From NCBI GenBank assembly GCA_937868025.1, contig CALMLJ010000477.1:1-15863 (forward strand): a stretch of 15,863 nucleotides of DNA. Reading direction: 5' to 3'. Both the position numbers and the translations under genes were made by a program. Under the pieces are notes generated by a model that saw only the letters and a list, made by a program, of their open reading frames with translations, made no database searches and had not been told where the DNA came from. The number at the start of each line of letters is the position of its first letter. The first letter of the stretch is position 1. The stretch comes from an uncultured Acidimicrobiaceae bacterium (GTDB taxonomy: Bacteria; Actinomycetota; Acidimicrobiia; Acidimicrobiales; Microtrichaceae). This document shows positions 13,736 through 15,863 of the stretch, piece by piece.

Positions 13736-15076
13736 CTATCGGGTGCGGCGACGAACGACGGCGGTTGCGTCGTCGACGACCCGGAACGACCCGGTGACGA
13801 CGATCAGGTCGGCCTCGTCGCTCTGGTCGAGTGCACGGCTGACGCCACTCGCGATGTCGTCGGACTGCACGGCGGGAATGCCGAGCTGGGCCGCCGCCGC
13901 AGCGACCGCCGAACCCGGTGCCCCGCGGGGAGCCGGCAGCGAACATCCGATGACGAGGTCGATCGGGTACTCGTCGTTGAGCGCGGACAGAAACGCCAGC
14001 GGATCACGCCCCTGGAGCATGCCGATCACGGCGACCCGTCGGCCGGCGATCACGAACGACTCGGACAGCGTCCGACCGAGCGCCCCCGCGGCATCGGGGT
14101 TGTGGGCCCCGTCGACCACCACGACCGGGTCGGCGGACACCATCTCGATCCGACCGTGAATCCGGAGCGTCTCGAAGGCAGCGTCGACGACGTCGGGATC
14201 GAGCTGGGCGTGGAGCACCGATTCGGTGGCCTCGATGGCGACGGCAGCATTCTGCGCCTGGTGCGAGCCGTGGAGGGGAATGAAGACCTCGAACCGGGAG
14301 CCTCGCGACGTGGTGACCTCTGCACGACGCCCACCGAGTGCGACCCGGTCGTCGAGGCACTCGAAGTCGTGGTCGAGACGGACGAGCGATTCGGGACCCT
14401 CCGCGGTGAAGTGCGCGATGACGTCGTCGTCGATCTCGCCGAGGACCGCTTGGCTCGTGGCCTTGAGAATCCCCGCCTTCTCCGAGGCGATCCGGTCGCG
14501 CCAGCCGGCCGCGAAGTCGGTGTGGTCACCCCCGATCGTCGTCACGACCGAGACATCGCCGTCGATGATGTTGGTCGCGTCGAACCGGCCGAGCAGGCCG
14601 ACCTCGATGACGGCCACGTCGACGGGCGCATCACCGAAGGCGACGATCGCTGCGAGCGTGATGGCCTCGAACGCGGTCAGCTGGAGGTCGAGCACGTCGG
14701 CGACACCGCGCACCGACCCGATCGCGTCGGCGAGGGACACGTCGTCGATGGGTCGACCGTCGATGCGGATCCGTTCGTTCGGGGTCCCCTCGGGGCTGAG
14801 GTACGTGCCCACCCGGAGGCCGGCGGCGCCGACGAGGGCCTCGACCATGCGACACACCGAGCCCTTGCCGTTCGTGCCGGTGACGTGAACGATGCGGAAG
14901 CCGTCGTCGGGACGACCCAGCGCGTCGAGCGCTCGCTGCGCCGGTTCGAGCGTGAGCCCGTCGATGTTGCCGGCGCTGATGCCGACCGAGCTGATCTCGT
15001 GGTCGACGAGGTCGCGCAGCCACGCGAGCGCGTCGGCGACGTGGGGCGGGTGACCCGCGTCACCGACCAGATCCAT
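13736..15076 (-). CDS. folC: Folylpolyglutamate / dihydrofolate synthase
   Basis: The 446-residue protein is a Mur-ligase-like FolC, which adds glutamate to folates and may also make dihydrofolate from dihydropteroate. The ATP-binding loop is [11 protein letters not shown] (64-74). [13 protein letters not shown] (158-170), the ASEKAGI segment near 197-203, HGRIE and [10 protein letters not shown] are all family motifs. The usual SPHL at the folate site reads SPEG (94-97) here, so one common residue differs. The start is the ATG at 15076; the longer frame upstream would overlap clpX. The gap to the clpX stop is 17 bases and no strong Shine-Dalgarno is seen, which suggests cotranscription with clpX. 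The gene ends 94 bases before the pilin-like start. Confidence 0.94.
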   Translation of the reverse strand: MDLVGDAGHPPHVADALAWLRDLVDHEISSVGISAGNIDGLTLEPAQRALDALGRPDDGFRIVHVTGTNGKGSVCRMVEALVGAAGLRVGTYLSPEGTPNERIRIDGRPIDDVSLADAIGSVRGVADVLDLQLTAFEAITLAAIVAFGDAPVDVAVIEVGLLGRFDATNIIDGDVSVVTTIGGDHTDFAAGWRDRIASEKAGILKATSQAVLGEIDDDVIAHFTAEGPESLVRLDHDFECLDDRVALGGRRAEVTTSRGSRFEVFIPLHGSHQAQNAAVAIEATESVLHAQLDPDVVDAAFETLRIHGRIEMVSADPVVVVDGAHNPDAAGALGRTLSESFVIAGRRVAVIGMLQGRDPLAFLSALNDEYPIDLVIGCSLPAPRGAPGSAVAAAAAQLGIPAVQSDDIASGVSRALDQSDEADLIVVTGSFRVVDDATAVVRRRTR

Positions 15077-15093
15077 GCGGTCGCGTCCCGGCG

Positions 15094-15863
15094 TCAGGAA
15101 GCAGCTCGGCGCGGCCGAGTGGTGCGGGCGACCTCGGTGCGCGGCACGAGCGTCGGGAGCACCTTCTCGAGCACCACGTCGGCATCGATCACACACCGGC
15201 CGATGTCGTCGCGGCTCGGCAGGTCGTACATCACGCCGAGCAGGACCTCTTCGAGGATGGCCCGGAGGCCACGGGCACCGGTGCCCCGCGACAGCGCCTG
15301 GTCGGCGACCGCCTCGAGTGCGTCCTGGGTGAACTCGAGCTCGACGTCTTCCAGCTCGAAGAACTTCTGGTACTGCTTGACCAGCGCGTTCTTCGGAGCC
15401 GTGAGGATCTCGACCATCGCCCGACGATCGAGGTTCTCGACCACGGCCGTGACGGGCAGTCGCCCGATGAACTCGGGGATGAGACCGAACTTGATGAGGT
15501 CCTCGGGAAGCACCTCGGCGAAGAGGTCGCCGCTGATGCGCTCCGACGACGGGCGGATGTCGGCGCCGAACCCGATGCCGCGCTTGCCCACCCGCTGCTC
15601 GATGATGCGGTCGAGGCCGGCGAAGGCGCCACCGCAGATGAACAGGATGTTCGTCGTGTCGATCTGGATGAACTCCTGGTGCGGGTGCTTGCGCCCGCCC
15701 TGCGGCGGCACCGACGCGGTGGTGCCCTCGAGGATCTTCAGCAGCGCCTGCTGCACGCCCTCGCCGGAGACGTCGCGGGTGATCGACGGGTTCTCGCTCT
15801 TGCGGGCCACCTTGTCGATCTCGTCGATGTAGATGATGCCGGTCTCGGCCTTCTTCACGTCGA
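15094..15863 (-). CDS. clpX: ATP-dependent Clp protease ATP-binding subunit ClpX, C-terminal part
   Basis: The gene runs off the right edge; about 256 codons, roughly the last 60 percent of a usual ClpX, are visible. The visible part starts in the Walker B region ([10 protein letters not shown]). It continues with [16 protein letters not shown], the sensor 1 region [12 protein letters not shown], the pore-loop region GFGADI, the arginine-finger segment [10 protein letters not shown] and sensor 2 [10 protein letters not shown]. ClpX unfolds tagged substrates for ClpP in the cytosol. The first visible codons (D-V-K-K-A) are internal; the GTG there is not a start. The C-terminus ends in a short Arg/Ala tail. 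folC follows after 17 bases. Confidence 0.97.
   Translation of the reverse strand, partial: DVKKAETGIIYIDEIDKVARKSENPSITRDVSGEGVQQALLKILEGTTASVPPQGGRKHPHQEFIQIDTTNILFICGGAFAGLDRIIEQRVGKRGIGFGADIRPSSERISGDLFAEVLPEDLIKFGLIPEFIGRLPVTAVVENLDRRAMVEILTAPKNALVKQYQKFFELEDVELEFTQDALEAVADQALSRGTGARGLRAILEEVLLGVMYDLPSRDDIGRCVIDADVVLEKVLPTLVPRTEVARTTRPRRAAS

Noticed and set aside
14102..15832. Plus-strand open frame of 576 codons opposite folC and clpX
   Set aside because: It is a mirror of two well-supported genes, with no motif of its own.
15856..15858. GTG near the right edge as a start codon for clpX
   Set aside because: The codons before it continue the ClpX sequence (D-V-K-K-A before the Walker B region), so it is internal and the gene is cut by the window.

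Overview
The window is dense, high-GC bacterial chromosome. Gene content and order (clpX, folC, ndk, mreBCD, mrdA, rodA, rne, rplU, rpmA) point to an actinobacterium. Thr-rich low-complexity tails on exported proteins, RNase E with a disordered N-terminal extension, and promoters close to start codons with no Shine-Dalgarno fit the Acidimicrobiia (Ilumatobacter-like) best. That lineage call is inference from style and synteny, not from a marker comparison.

Layout. A single plus-strand gene, an HD-domain dNTP triphosphohydrolase (87-1319), converges on a long minus-strand block that fills the rest. In transcription order (right to left) the block reads: the C-terminal part of clpX (cut by the window edge), folC, a small exported pilin-like protein, ndk, mreB, mreC, mreD, mrdA (PBP2), rodA, a radical SAM/B12-type protein, its DUF2344 partner, rne, rplU and rpmA. 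It ends at a strong hairpin terminator at 1330-1370, between the convergent genes. No gap exceeds 300 bases. I see no tRNA, rRNA, CRISPR array, insertion sequence or phage gene.

How the genes work together. mreB-mreC-mreD-mrdA-rodA is a complete elongasome operon: cytoskeletal filament, periplasmic scaffold, membrane partner, transpeptidase and SEDS glycosyltransferase. Its last four genes are joined by 4-base start/stop overlaps. A 150-base gap with a possible promoter separates it from a second unit for RNA and ribosome work: the radical SAM pair (also joined by a 4-base overlap), RNase E/G, and ribosomal proteins L21 and L27. clpX, folC and ndk are housekeeping genes for proteolysis, folate polyglutamylation and nucleotide balance.

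The least ordinary items are three. First, the uncharacterised radical SAM/DUF2344 pair is locked to the RNase E-L21-L27 unit. Second, a short protein between folC and ndk combines a Flp-type prepilin N-terminus, a Thr-rich repeat stalk and an Ig-like C-terminal domain. Third, PBP2 carries two closely spaced cysteine pairs and a Thr/Pro-rich tail. None is proof of a new system; the first two are the best candidates for follow-up.
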